A stretch of 64,000 nucleotides of DNA from Deferribacteres bacterium (GTDB taxonomy: Bacteria > Chrysiogenota > Deferribacteres > Deferribacterales > Geovibrionaceae). Location of the stretch: the NCBI GenBank assembly GCA_023395255.1, contig JAEWZN010000013.1, positions 62,001 through 126,000 on the forward strand, given 5' to 3'. The stretch's first letter is position 1. Each line of letters opens with the position of its first letter. Shown piece by piece: positions 35,233-44,512 of this stretch. A program made the translations under genes and the position numbers. Below the pieces are notes generated by a model that was not told the origin of the DNA, searched no databases, and saw only the letters and a list, made by a program, of their open reading frames with translations.

Positions 35233-37665
35233 ATGCTTGATAATTCTCTTTTAACTATCTCCAAGCCCTCAAGGTATGTGAACCATGAAATAAACTCCGT
35301 TCATAAACCGAAAGAGGGCAGACTCTCATTCTGCCTTGCTTTTCCCGATGTTTATGAAGTGGGTATGAGCCATATAGGCTTTAAAATGCTTTACGAGAGG
35401 CTGAATGCCTCCGAACACATCGTCTGTGAAAGATTCTTTATGCCGTGGACAGACGCTGTGGCTGAGCTTAAGGAGAAGATATTCGTCTCCCTTGAATCCG
35501 GAACGGGGCTCAGGGAGTTTGATATACTCGGCTTTTCGCTCCAGTATGAGCTTTCCTACACAAATGTTCTCCACTCAATGAAATATGCCGGAATCCCTTA
35601 TTTTTCATCTGAAAGGGGGGAAAACGACCCAATAGTCACTGCCGGAGGGTCATGCGCTATGAACCCCATGCCGCTGAAAGATATTATAGATGTATTTTTC
35701 ATAGGTGAGATGGAAGGTGAGATTACACCTGTTTTTGAAACACTCGCCGGAATGAAAGGGCAGGGGAGAAAAGCAAAACTTGAATACCTGAACAGCCTTC
35801 CCTACACCTATGTTCCTTCTGTTGAGCCTGAAAAAAAGGTGAAGAGAAACATATACACAGGTTTCAGTGACGATGTGACAATAAACAGCCTCATAGTTCC
35901 CATGATGCCCGCCGTACAGGACAGGGTGGCCGTGGAGATCTCAAGGGGCTGCACAAGAGGGTGCAGGTTCTGTCAGGCGGGTTATATCTACCGTCCCTCC
36001 CGTGAGCGCAGCATTGAAGCAATAGCAAAGGATGCCCTGAATCAGCTTGCCTCAAGCGGGTATATGGAGGTTTCCATGCTTTCCCTCTCCGCCGCGGACT
36101 ACAGCAGGCTTGAGGAGCTTCTTGTCACCATGACAAGGCTCATAAGCGCAGAGGGCTCATCCCTTTCGCTCCCTTCGATAAGAGCGGACAGGATACAGGA
36201 CTTCATCTTCCGCGAACTGGCAAAGGTGCGCAAATCCGGCTTTACCATAGCTCCTGAAGCGGGCTCTCAGAGGCTGCGTAATATAATAAACAAGAACCTC
36301 ACCGAGGAAGAGATAATTTCAGCAGTGCAGAAAGCCGCTGATGCGGGCTGGAACGGCGCTAAGCTGTATTTTATGATAGGTCTCCCCTTTGAAACGGATG
36401 AAGATGTTCTGGCCATTGCCGATCTTGCCTTTAAGGTAAAAAGAGCAGTGGGCAGGGGACGATTTGATATTAAGATCTCCGCATCAAACTTTGTTCCCAA
36501 ACCGCATACGCCTTTTCAGGTTTTCCCTCAGAATACGGGGGCGGAACTGAGACGCAAGCAGATGCTGCTTGCCGATAAGCTTAAAAGCTACCGCATGCGC
36601 CTCAGCTGGCATGATGTGGAGCAGAGCGTTATGGAAGGGGTCTTCTCCAGAGGTGATGAAAGGCTTTGCAGGGTGCTTGCCCTTGCGGCAGACCGCGGGC
36701 TTATGTTCGACGGATGGAGCGAATGCTTCGACTCACACGCATGGAAGCAGGTGTTCCGTGATCTTGACCTCACAATGGAGGAGTTCGCCTCGAAAGAATT
36801 CAGGAAAGGTGATGCTCTGCCGTGGGGGAACATAGATTCCGGCGTGGAACCTGACTACTTTGAAGACGAATACGAAAAAGCCCGCAATGAATCCATCACC
36901 AAGGACTGCCGAGAGGATGCGTGTACAGACTGCGGCGTGTGTGATTTTAAAGATATTCTCAACGTTTACGCGGGTGAAAAACTCCCGGAGGAAACAAACC
37001 CCGCAGAACAGGAAGAGACGTTCCATTATGTATTTTATATAGAGAAACGCAAGGCAGGGAAATTCCTCTCCGCTATAGAATCCATCCGCCTGTTCACCCA
37101 CGCGGCGAGAATAGCCCAGATAAAGCTTGCATTTACTCAGGGGTTCAACCCCCAGCCGAAGATGCGCTACCTCATCCCGCCTCCAGTGGGCGTTGAGTGT
37201 GCATGCGATCTGCTTGCCCTTGAGTGCGGCAGGCTGAACAACTTCGGCGAGGTTCAGAAAAGAATAAATGCCATTCTGCCTGACGGTGTTAAGGTTAAGC
37301 GCATCATCCCTTACAAGGTGAATGAGAAAAGGGTGGGTTTCGCGGGACGCTACCGTCTCGGCGGTGAACTGCCTTCCATGCTTGATAAACTGGCGGCAGA
37401 GGACAAGGCTTATTATATTAAGAAGGATAAGAAGGGCAGGGATAAAAAGGTTGAGCTTGCCGAGTTCATGCTCCACAGATCCGCGGATGAGGTTATCCTC
37501 CTTTCCGGAGATACGGGTTCGTTCAACCTGCTTGAGTTTTTCGCATACCACGGATTAAGCAGGGCTGAGCTTGATGTGGAGCGCAAAAACCTGTATATGT
37601 TCCAGAAACCGAGAGCGGAAAGAAGCCCGGACAGCGAAGACGAAGGGGATGATGACGAAAGCTGA
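35233..37665 (+). CDS. Radical SAM protein (TIGR03960) fused to a DUF2344 domain (TIGR03936)
   Basis: This 810-residue protein combines two domains. The N-terminal part (about 1-545) has a B12-binding-like region followed by a radical SAM core. Its cluster motif RGCTRGCRFCQAGYIYRP holds the CxxxCxxC at about residue 238. A cysteine cluster DACTDCGVCDF lies near 560. From about 595 to the end is the DUF2344 domain (YFIEKRKAGKF region, FTQGFNPQPKMRY). The reaction is unknown. The fusion is common in Gram-negative genomes and is often near ribonuclease G or rodA. It starts 3 bases after rodA and ends overlapping the DUF2400 gene. Confidence 0.88.
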   Translation: MLDNSLLTISKPSRYVNHEINSVHKPKEGRLSFCLAFPDVYEVGMSHIGFKMLYERLNASEHIVCERFFMPWTDAVAELKEKIFVSLESGTGLREFDILGFSLQYELSYTNVLHSMKYAGIPYFSSERGENDPIVTAGGSCAMNPMPLKDIIDVFFIGEMEGEITPVFETLAGMKGQGRKAKLEYLNSLPYTYVPSVEPEKKVKRNIYTGFSDDVTINSLIVPMMPAVQDRVAVEISRGCTRGCRFCQAGYIYRPSRERSIEAIAKDALNQLASSGYMEVSMLSLSAADYSRLEELLVTMTRLISAEGSSLSLPSIRADRIQDFIFRELAKVRKSGFTIAPEAGSQRLRNIINKNLTEEEIISAVQKAADAGWNGAKLYFMIGLPFETDEDVLAIADLAFKVKRAVGRGRFDIKISASNFVPKPHTPFQVFPQNTGAELRRKQMLLADKLKSYRMRLSWHDVEQSVMEGVFSRGDERLCRVLALAADRGLMFDGWSECFDSHAWKQVFRDLDLTMEEFASKEFRKGDALPWGNIDSGVEPDYFEDEYEKARNESITKDCREDACTDCGVCDFKDILNVYAGEKLPEETNPAEQEETFHYVFYIEKRKAGKFLSAIESIRLFTHAARIAQIKLAFTQGFNPQPKMRYLIPPPVGVECACDLLALECGRLNNFGEVQKRINAILPDGVKVKRIIPYKVNEKRVGFAGRYRLGGELPSMLDKLAAEDKAYYIKKDKKGRDKKVELAEFMLHRSADEVILLSGDTGSFNLLEFFAYHGLSRAELDVERKNLYMFQKPRAERSPDSEDEGDDDES

Positions 37666-38458
37666 AAGGTTCCGTCCGTTTTTTGAAAGACTGTATGAAA
37701 AATACAATACCCCTGAATATGTAGGCACAGACCCTATAGTCTATCCGTATACAGTTAAGGGGAACACGGAATTTGTGGCATTCTGCTCAAGCTGTTTCGC
37801 CTACGGCAATGTTAAGGCGATTCAGGGCTTCCTGATGAGCTTTTTCAGCGAATTCGGCACAGACCCTTTCTCTCTGGAAGACAAAGAGACAAGGCTTTAC
37901 TACAGGTTTCAGAAACCGGCTGATGTCAGAGCGTTTGTGCTTGCTTTAAAGGAGCTTTACTCCGAATACGGTTCAATTGAGAATGCCTTTTCCTCAATGG
38001 GCGGAAGCCTTGAGGAATCGCTTATCAGCTTTGTCATCCATATGAAAAAACGGGGCGCGGCATACGGCGGCGGGGACGGCTACAGCTTTCTTTTCGCCGA
38101 TCCTGTTAAGTCCGGGGCGAAGCGTTTGCGCATGTTCCTCCGCTGGATGGTGAGAAAAGATCAGGTGGATTTCGGCATATGGAAAAATTATGCCTGTAAG
38201 GACTTGCATTTTATCATAGACACACATATATTAAGATTCGCATATAAGAACGGGATAATCAGGAATGATTCCGGAACAAGAAAAAATCTTGATACTGTTA
38301 CAGATTTTTTCAGAGAGATGAACCCTGACGACCCGGCTAAATATGATTTTGCAGTTTCAAGACTTGGCATAGCCTTTGGCTGTACCTACGGCGCGGATGA
38401 AAGATGTGTTTCATGCGCAGAGAGAGATATGTGTCCGTTTAATGAAGTCTCAGAGTGA
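37649..38458 (+). CDS. TIGR02757 / DUF2400 family protein
   Basis: The protein is about 269 residues. It begins AERFRPFFERLYEKYNTP and continues DPIVYPYTVKGNTEFVAFC, the signature of the DUF2400 family, which has an HhH-GPD-related helical fold ending in a cysteine set (RCVSCAERDMCPFN). Those four cysteines may hold an Fe-S cluster as in some DNA glycosylases. Function is unproven, and base-excision or nucleic-acid binding is a guess. The start is placed at ATG 37649 (ATG 37652 is adjacent), overlapping the preceding gene by 17 bases. Confidence 0.82.
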   Translation: MMTKAERFRPFFERLYEKYNTPEYVGTDPIVYPYTVKGNTEFVAFCSSCFAYGNVKAIQGFLMSFFSEFGTDPFSLEDKETRLYYRFQKPADVRAFVLALKELYSEYGSIENAFSSMGGSLEESLISFVIHMKKRGAAYGGGDGYSFLFADPVKSGAKRLRMFLRWMVRKDQVDFGIWKNYACKDLHFIIDTHILRFAYKNGIIRNDSGTRKNLDTVTDFFREMNPDDPAKYDFAVSRLGIAFGCTYGADERCVSCAERDMCPFNEVSE

Positions 38459-38491
38459 GAATTGAGAGTGAAACAATCTTAATTCCTATGA

Positions 38492-38533
38492 TTGACAAAC
38501 GGATGAATTTGTATAGTATAACTTATAAGTTAT
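38492..38533 (+). promoter_or_regulatory. trxA promoter region with a 16-bp perfect palindrome
   Basis: TTGACA at 38492-38497 is followed by TATAAC (38517-38522, 19-base spacer) or TAGTAT (16-base spacer). ATAACTTATAAGTTAT at 38518-38533 is a perfect palindrome overlapping the -10 box, 14 bases before the trxA start codon. It could be a repressor site. Confidence 0.45.
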
Positions 38534-38546
38534 TAAGGAGGAAACA

Positions 38547-38864
38547 ATGGCTGTTGAACTTAATGAGTCAACCTTTCAAACTGATGTGGTAGAGAGCAGC
38601 TTGCCCGTTCTCGTGGATTTCTGGGCTGTGTGGTGCGGACCCTGCAGAATGCTTACTCCCACTGTGGAAGCATTGGCCAATGAATATGCCGGCAAAATAA
38701 AAGTCGGTAAAGTTAACGTGGATGAAAACCAGCAGCTTGCCGCTAAATACGGCATAATGAGCATACCCACTGTTATGGTATTCAAAGGCGGCAAAGTGGT
38801 TGAGCAGTTCATCGGTGTTCAGCCCAAAGGCGTTTATGAGGACGCTATCAAGAAATATATCTAG
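38547..38864 (+). CDS. trxA: Thioredoxin
   Basis: This 105-residue classical thioredoxin has the active site AVWCGPCRM (C30 and C33). The cis-proline region MSIPTVMVFKGGK and buried aspartate (VLVDFWA) are intact. It reduces disulfides in the cytoplasm. AAGGAGG lies just before the ATG. An FmdB-type zinc ribbon gene follows by 8 bases, then a strong terminator, so the two form a small operon. A palindromic site overlaps the promoter. Confidence 0.96.
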   Translation: MAVELNESTFQTDVVESSLPVLVDFWAVWCGPCRMLTPTVEALANEYAGKIKVGKVNVDENQQLAAKYGIMSIPTVMVFKGGKVVEQFIGVQPKGVYEDAIKKYI

Positions 38865-38872
38865 GGTGTTTT

Positions 38873-39073
38873 ATGCCCTTTTATGAATACAGGTGCGCAG
38901 ACTGCGGTACTGAGTTCTCACGCCTTGTTTTCAGGGCGGAAGACCCGGCTGAATGCACAAAGTGCTCCGGAACAAATGTCGAAAGGGTTGAGCATGTAAA
39001 GCATTCCACAGGCTGCGTATGCTGCACCCCGAAGGGATGTTTTCCGTCCTCTTCCGGCACTCCCGGAGAGTAG
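38873..39073 (+). CDS. FmdB-type zinc-ribbon protein
   Basis: The 66-residue protein opens PFYEYRCADCGTEFSRL and pairs with ECTKCSGTNVERV, the zinc ribbon of the FmdB family (putative regulatory proteins). A further group of cysteines, TGCVCCTPKGCFP, follows, which is unlike the short typical members and might bind another metal. It is co-transcribed with trxA. The true role of this family is not established. Confidence 0.88.
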   Translation: MPFYEYRCADCGTEFSRLVFRAEDPAECTKCSGTNVERVEHVKHSTGCVCCTPKGCFPSSSGTPGE

Positions 39074-39112
39074 AGCGGTTTAGCAGCAGTATAACCATAA
39101 AAGAAAAAATTT

Positions 39113-39142
39113 AAGGCCTTCCGTGTCACTGCGGAAGGCTTT
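39113..39142 (+). terminator. Terminator of the trxA operon
   Basis: GCCTTCCG pairs with CGGAAGGC, followed by TTTTGTTTTTTT. Confidence 0.9.
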
Positions 39143-39264
39143 TGTTTTTTTATACCCCATAACAGTCTCACATATATTGAAGTTCCATGACTTAAGCTCC
39201 TCAGGCAAAGCCGTGAGAGGGCGTTTTCATAAAACAGACAGGGTGTCCTGTTTGATGTTATTAA

Positions 39265-39334
39265 TTGACATGGAAGGCTTACTGAATTAAAAAATAAATA
39301 TCTTTTTGACAAAATTTGCGGGCTGCCGTAAAAA
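39265..39334 (+). promoter_or_regulatory. Two tandem candidate promoters of the BMP transporter operon
   Basis: Two TTGACA boxes (39265-39270 and 39306-39311) each have a 17-base spacer followed by TAAAAA. They lie 36 and 100 bases before the first gene. I looked for a purine-riboswitch fold in this leader and saw none. Confidence 0.45.
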
Positions 39335-39371
39335 TGCGGTTTTGCTCCACTAAACCTAGAAGGGGTTGTAC

Positions 39372-40433
39372 ATGAAGAAAATTCTTTTAGCACTTTTAAC
39401 GGCGGTTCTTTTCACCGCGGGCGCTTACGCCAAAGACAAGCAGATTAAAGCGGGCTTTATCTATGTCGGGCCCGTGGGCGATGCCGGATGGACTTACGCA
39501 CACGATCAGGGCAGACTTGAGATGGAAAAACTTCCCTATGTAGACAAATCCACTTACATTGAATCTGTGCCTGAAGGTGCTGATGCGACAAGGATAATCA
39601 CAGGGCTTGCCAAAAAAGGGCACAACCTGATATTCACCACCAGCTTCGGCTACATGGATCCTACCATTGAAGTTGCAAAAAGAAATAAAGACATCATTTT
39701 CATGCACTGCTCCGGCTATAAAACGGCCGAAAACGTGGGCACTTACTTCGGCAGAATGTATCAGCCCCGTTACCTTTCAGGCGTTGTTGCAGGTAAAATG
39801 ACCAAATCAAACACAATCGGCTATGTTGCCGCTTTCCCCATCCCCGAAGTTATCAGGGGAATAAATGCATTTACCCTCGGCGTTAAAAGTGTAAACCCCG
39901 CTGCAACTGTAAAAGTTGTCTGGACACACACATGGTTTGATCCGGGTAAAGAGCGCGAAGCTGCTGAAAGCGTTCTTGACGCAGGCGCAGACGTTATCAC
40001 CATGCATCAGGACACACCCGCCCCTCTTCAGGCTGCTGAAAAAAGAGGCGCATACGCCATCGGCTACAATGTTGACATGAAAAAATTCGCACCCAAAGCT
40101 TACCTCACTTCACCCGTGTGGAACTGGGGGGCTCTGTATAAAGTAGTTGCAGAGCAGGTGAGCAAAGGCACATGGAAAAGCGAGCAGATCTGGTGGGGTA
40201 TGGAGCACGGCCTTGTTGATCTCGCACCCCTCAGCGACCTTGTTCCCGCAGATGTTAAAAAGATAGTTGAAGAAAGAAAAGCCGCAGTCAAAAACGGCAC
40301 AAATAAAGTTTTCACAGGCCCCATCAAAGACCAGTCCGGCAAAATTGTTGTGCCCGCAGGCAAAACAATGACAGATGCCGAAATGCTCAGCATGAACTTC
40401 TTCGTTGAAGGCGTTCAGGGCTCACCTAAGTAA
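39372..40433 (+). CDS. BMP-family ABC transporter substrate-binding protein
   Basis: This 353-residue periplasmic binding protein starts KKILLALLTAVLFTAGAYA, a signal peptide. The mature N-terminus KAGFIYVGPVGDAGWTYAHD is the BMP/PnrA signature. These proteins capture nucleosides or purines. The TTG at 39366 is in frame but the ATG at 39372 fits the signal peptide. AAGGGG precedes it. The four following genes (ATPase, two permeases, xanthine phosphoribosyltransferase) indicate purine uptake and salvage. A strong terminator just after it suggests it is made in excess over the rest of the transporter. Confidence 0.93.
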   Translation: MKKILLALLTAVLFTAGAYAKDKQIKAGFIYVGPVGDAGWTYAHDQGRLEMEKLPYVDKSTYIESVPEGADATRIITGLAKKGHNLIFTTSFGYMDPTIEVAKRNKDIIFMHCSGYKTAENVGTYFGRMYQPRYLSGVVAGKMTKSNTIGYVAAFPIPEVIRGINAFTLGVKSVNPAATVKVVWTHTWFDPGKEREAAESVLDAGADVITMHQDTPAPLQAAEKRGAYAIGYNVDMKKFAPKAYLTSPVWNWGALYKVVAEQVSKGTWKSEQIWWGMEHGLVDLAPLSDLVPADVKKIVEERKAAVKNGTNKVFTGPIKDQSGKIVVPAGKTMTDAEMLSMNFFVEGVQGSPK

Positions 40434-40446
40434 TTAAAAAATAAGG

Positions 40447-40485
40447 GCGGTGCAGGGTGTAAAAGCTCTGCACCGCTTTTTTATT
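40447..40485 (+). terminator. Intra-operon terminator after the binding protein gene
   Basis: GCGGTGCAG pairs with CTGCACCGC followed by TTTTTTATTTTT. Partial read-through is expected to feed the ATPase and permease genes. Confidence 0.85.
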
Positions 40486-40499
40486 TTTAAGGGATCACA

Positions 40500-42017
40500 T
40501 TGAAACCGTATCTTAAACTTGAAAATATAACAAAAAGCTTTCCGGGCGTTAAGGCTCTGGATAATGTTTCTCTGGACTGTTACGAAGGGGAGATCCATAC
40601 CCTTCTCGGTGAAAACGGAGCGGGTAAAAGTACGCTCATGAGCGTACTGGCCGGGCTTTATAAGCCGGAAGCCGGAAGCATATCCGTTGACGGTTCCGAG
40701 GTTTTTATTTCTTCTCCGTCTGAGTCTCTTAAGTTTGGAATAGGCATGGTTTACCAACATTTTATGCTTGTACGTAACCATTCTGTCATGGAAAATATTC
40801 TTCTTTCTCTTGATAACCTTCCGGGGGTGATAAACAGGGGTGAGGTCTTTGAAAGAACGAAGAAAATCCTTGATGATTTCGGTCTCAGTATTAACCTGAA
40901 TGAGCCTGTATGGAAGCTCTCCATAGGCGAGCAGCAGTGGGTGGAGCTTATCAAGCTTCTCATCCGCGACTGTAAGGTGCTCATTCTGGATGAACCTACA
41001 GCGGTTCTCACTCCGCAGGAGGCGGACACTCTTTTCGGCTTTCTTAAGAAGCTGAAAAGTCAGGGTAAATCCATTATTTTTATCTCGCACAAAATGCGTG
41101 AGGTCATGGAGCTTTCAGACCGTGTTACGGTTCTCAAAAAAGGGAAGACTGTGAAGTCTCTCACTGCCGGTGAGTTTGATGAGTCTCTGCTTGCGGGGCT
41201 CATGATCGGCACTGATGATGTGCCTCAGTGGGAGAAGACGGAAAAGGCTTTTGACGAGAAGATACTGGAAGTTAAAAACCTCTCTGTCGAGAATGACAAA
41301 GGGCTTTCCGACGTTAAAGGGATCAGTTTTGAGCTTTTCAGAGGCGAGATTCTGGGAATAGCAGGTGTTGCCGGAAACGGACAGAAGGCGCTGGCCGAGG
41401 TTCTCACCGGGTTACGCAGACCCACGGGAGGGCAGATAATCGTCAAGGGCGAGGACTTCACCAACCACAAAGGCAAAAACCCCTACATAGCGGGAATAGC
41501 CCATATACCGGAGGACAGAAAAGCCTTCGGCATAGCCCCTGAGATGAGCGTGGATGAAAACCTCATTCTCAAAAGCTATAAAGACAGCAAATTCAAAAAC
41601 TTTTTCATACAGAACGCCAGAGCAATCAAAGAGAATGCCGAGGAACTTATTTCCAAATTCGCCATCAAGACCGGCCCTGCTGGCTCTCCCGTGCGGCTGC
41701 TCTCCGGCGGAAACATTCAGAAGGTTATCATCGCACGTGAGCTTTCCCTAAACCCGCTTGTGCTTGTGGCTCTGTACCCCACACGAGGGCTTGATATAGG
41801 CTCAGCGGAATATGTTCACAAAGTTATTATAGATGCAAGAGAGAACGGAATGAGCACTATTCTCATATCAGAAGATCTGGATGAGCTTCTCAAGCTCTCA
41901 GACCGTGTGGCTGTTATGTTCAGAGGGGTGATAACAGGTGTTGTCAAACCGGAAACAGCCACCAGAGAAGAGATAGGACTTATGATGGGCGGAGTGAAAA
42001 ATGCGGATAAGATTTGA
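40500..42017 (+). CDS. Nucleoside/purine ABC transporter ATP-binding protein (tandem ATPase)
   Basis: The 505-residue protein has two ABC domains as in RbsA and the BMP-type transporters. The first half is canonical, with Walker A GENGAGKST, signature LSIGEQQW and Walker B VLILDEPTAV. The second half has a degenerate Walker A GVAGNGQKA, signature LSGGNIQKVI and PTRGLDIGS, as is usual for this class, so only one site hydrolyses ATP well. The start is TTG at 40500 with AAGGGA upstream. The permease gene begins 17 bases before its stop. Confidence 0.93.
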   Translation: MKPYLKLENITKSFPGVKALDNVSLDCYEGEIHTLLGENGAGKSTLMSVLAGLYKPEAGSISVDGSEVFISSPSESLKFGIGMVYQHFMLVRNHSVMENILLSLDNLPGVINRGEVFERTKKILDDFGLSINLNEPVWKLSIGEQQWVELIKLLIRDCKVLILDEPTAVLTPQEADTLFGFLKKLKSQGKSIIFISHKMREVMELSDRVTVLKKGKTVKSLTAGEFDESLLAGLMIGTDDVPQWEKTEKAFDEKILEVKNLSVENDKGLSDVKGISFELFRGEILGIAGVAGNGQKALAEVLTGLRRPTGGQIIVKGEDFTNHKGKNPYIAGIAHIPEDRKAFGIAPEMSVDENLILKSYKDSKFKNFFIQNARAIKENAEELISKFAIKTGPAGSPVRLLSGGNIQKVIIARELSLNPLVLVALYPTRGLDIGSAEYVHKVIIDARENGMSTILISEDLDELLKLSDRVAVMFRGVITGVVKPETATREEIGLMMGGVKNADKI

Positions 42018-43065
42018 AAAAAGACTTGAAGCCTCAAAGGCTTTCCGTATTACTGCCCCGTTTGTGGCAGTTGCGTTTTCGCTTCTTACCGCGGGAATCA
42101 TAATGATTTTTGCGGACATTAACCCTCTTGAAGCTTACAAAGACATGATAATGGAAGCCCTCGGCACATCTTACGGCATAAGTGAAACACTCGTAAAAGC
42201 CACCCCGCTTATAATCTGCGGACTGGGCATATCCATAGCCTTCCGTATGCAGCTCTGGAACATCGGCGCGGAAGGTCAGCTCGTCATGGGAGCCATAGGC
42301 GCTTCCGGTGTCGCGCTCTTTTCCGGAATCGAAAGCCACTTTCTGATGATTGCCGCAATGATAGCCGCTTCAATGCTTTCAGGCGGTCTCTGGGCAGTGG
42401 TGTCAGGGTTTCTTAAAGCGAAATACAGAGTGAACGAGATTATCGTCACACTCCTGATGAATTACATAGCCATATCCATCCTTTCCCTGCTTATATACGG
42501 CAGATGGAAGGATCCTTCCGGCTTCAACTTCCCTCATTCTGCGCAGTTCGCAGAAGCCGCACGCATGACATATTATTTCGATTCAAGGCTGCACACAGGC
42601 TTTTTCATCGCACTCGTGCTTGTTTTTCTTGTGTACGTATTCATGGAGAAAACAGTGTACGGCTACGAGGTAAGAGTCATAGGCGATAACCCTAACGCCG
42701 CTAAATACGCCGGAATGAACATCACGGGCGCAATAATCGGCACAATGTTTCTCAGCGGAGCCATAGCGGGCATTGCAGGTTTCAGCGAAGTTTCAGGTGT
42801 CCAGTACCGCCTTCAGGAAGGGGTGTCCATAGGCTACGGCTACACAGCTATAATAGTCGCGTGGCTTGCCAGACGATCTGCCCTCGGTGTGCTTATTGTA
42901 TCCCTGATTATGGGTATTCTGCTTGTGGGCGGTGACAGCTTGCAGATAATGTGGCAGCTTCCCGTCGCCTTTGTGAACCTGTTTCAGGGGCTGATACTGT
43001 TTTTCGTGCTTTCATCAGACTTTTTCATAGCCAATAAAATGCGTATAACTTGGGGCAAATCATGA
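42001..43065 (+). CDS. Nucleoside/purine ABC transporter permease 1
   Basis: This 354-residue inner membrane permease of the BPD_transp_2 class has about nine to ten helices. Visible landmarks are WNIGAEGQLVMGAIGASG and KYRVNEIIVTLLMNYIAIS near the loop that meets the ATPase, and VIGDNPNAAKYAGMNI in the cytoplasmic coupling region. Start overlaps the ATPase gene by 17 bases, and its TGA overlaps the next ATG. Confidence 0.92.
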   Translation: MRIRFEKRLEASKAFRITAPFVAVAFSLLTAGIIMIFADINPLEAYKDMIMEALGTSYGISETLVKATPLIICGLGISIAFRMQLWNIGAEGQLVMGAIGASGVALFSGIESHFLMIAAMIAASMLSGGLWAVVSGFLKAKYRVNEIIVTLLMNYIAISILSLLIYGRWKDPSGFNFPHSAQFAEAARMTYYFDSRLHTGFFIALVLVFLVYVFMEKTVYGYEVRVIGDNPNAAKYAGMNITGAIIGTMFLSGAIAGIAGFSEVSGVQYRLQEGVSIGYGYTAIIVAWLARRSALGVLIVSLIMGILLVGGDSLQIMWQLPVAFVNLFQGLILFFVLSSDFFIANKMRITWGKS

Positions 43066-43979
43066 TAGAAGTTCTTCTTGATGCAACAATAAGGGCGGGC
43101 ACATCTATCCTTTTCGCCACAACAGGCGCGATAATCATGGAACGCTCAGGCGTGATCAACCTCGGTATAGAAGGGCTTATGCTTATCGGCGCACTTGCGG
43201 GCTTCGCAACCGCAAACCTCACAGGCAGCCTTTTTCTCGGAGTCTGTGCCTCGTTCCTTGCCGCTCTGGCAGCCGGAGCGATACACGGCTTCATAACTGT
43301 TTACCTCAGAGGAAACCAGATCGTATGCGGGCTTTCCCTCACTATGTTCGGCATAGGCTTTACAGCCCTTTTCGGTCAGAAGATGGTGGGTAAGACAATA
43401 ACCGAGTTTTCAAGAACCGAAATCCCGTTTCTCTCCTCCGTTCCGTTTATAAATCCGCTTTTCAGACAGGATATGCTGGTTTATTTCTCCATCCTGCTTG
43501 TTATCGGCGTACACTTCTTTTTCCGCAGAACAAAGTGGGGGCTTTACCTCCGCTCAGTGGGTGAAAATCCCGCAGCGGCTGATACATCAGGCATAAGCGT
43601 AACCAGATACCGCATGATGGCTGTTCTGGTCGGTTCAGGCTTCGCAGGAATAGGCGGGGCATACCTTTCTCTGGCATACACTCCCTTCTGGGTGGAGAAC
43701 ATGACAGCGGGCAGGGGATGGATAGCGGTTGCGCTGGTCATTTTCTCCCAGTGGAACAGCACAAGAGCCGTATTCGGCGCGTATCTCTTCGGCGGTATAG
43801 ATGCTCTCCAGCTAAGGATGCAGGCGATAGGGACGGATATTTCCGCCCATGTGCTCCAGATGCTCCCGTATCTTTTTACAATAATAGTTCTTGTAATATC
43901 CACAATCAGGCTTGGCAAGGGTACAACTCCCGAACCTGAAAGCCTCGGCATTCCATATGACAGAGAGGACAGAAAATGA
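43062..43979 (+). CDS. Nucleoside/purine ABC transporter permease 2
   Basis: The 305-residue permease pairs with the previous one. It shows RSGVINLGIEGLMLIGALAG, RGNQIVCGLSLTMFGIGFTA and LYLRSVGENPAAADTSGISV. About eight helices are evident. The ATG is part of the ATGA overlap with permease 1. An upstream in-frame TTG at 43050 is unlikely. The xanthine phosphoribosyltransferase start overlaps its stop by four bases. Confidence 0.92.
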   Translation: MIEVLLDATIRAGTSILFATTGAIIMERSGVINLGIEGLMLIGALAGFATANLTGSLFLGVCASFLAALAAGAIHGFITVYLRGNQIVCGLSLTMFGIGFTALFGQKMVGKTITEFSRTEIPFLSSVPFINPLFRQDMLVYFSILLVIGVHFFFRRTKWGLYLRSVGENPAAADTSGISVTRYRMMAVLVGSGFAGIGGAYLSLAYTPFWVENMTAGRGWIAVALVIFSQWNSTRAVFGAYLFGGIDALQLRMQAIGTDISAHVLQMLPYLFTIIVLVISTIRLGKGTTPEPESLGIPYDREDRK

Positions 43980-44512
43980 GAAAAGCAAGCGCGGCTCTGC
44001 TTGAAAGAATAAAGAAATACGGCAGTGTAAACGGCGAGGTCGTCAAGGTGGACAGGTTTATCAACCATCAGGTGGATATTGAGCTTTTCCGCCTCATGGC
44101 GGACGACATGGCCGGGCACTTTAAGGATGCCTGTCTTACAAAGATAATCACTGCCGAAACCAGCGGCATTACCATAGCGCACCCTCTGGCAGAGGCGCTT
44201 GGGATTCCCTATATCTTCGCCAAAAAGAAGAAGCCGATCACCATGGCTGATTTTTACAGCGCTGAAAGCTACTCTTTCACCAAGCAGGAGCACACGACCC
44301 TGTACATCTCCAAAGAGGTGCTGACAGCGGAGGACAGGGTTATCTACGTGGATGATTTTTTTGCCAGAGGCAACACCCTGAAAGCTGTTAAGGAGATAGT
44401 CGCCCAGTCAGGCGCGGAACTTGCCGGATGTGCGGTAATCATTGATAAAAAGGGGGAAGAGGGCGTTTATTCGATCCTCACTCTTGATGAGATAAAGAAG
44501 GGGCTGGACTAA
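43976..44512 (+). CDS. xpt: Xanthine-type phosphoribosyltransferase
   Basis: This protein of 178 residues joins a purine base to PRPP. The Xpt-like N-terminus (VVKVDRFINHQVDIELFRLM), a mid-section ITAETSGITIAHPLAEALG and the PRPP loop VIYVDDFFARGNTLKA are present. The family prefers xanthine, with guanine or hypoxanthine also possible. It ends the BMP transporter operon, overlapping permease 2 by four bases, so imported bases are presumably salvaged at once. Its TAA overlaps the stop of the convergent MntA gene. Confidence 0.87.
   Translation: MRKASAALLERIKKYGSVNGEVVKVDRFINHQVDIELFRLMADDMAGHFKDACLTKIITAETSGITIAHPLAEALGIPYIFAKKKKPITMADFYSAESYSFTKQEHTTLYISKEVLTAEDRVIYVDDFFARGNTLKAVKEIVAQSGAELAGCAVIIDKKGEEGVYSILTLDEIKKGLD

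Noticed and set aside
39143..39371. Purine riboswitch before the BMP transporter operon
   Set aside because: The leader lacks the conserved three-way junction core and paired loops. Only promoter-like boxes are visible.
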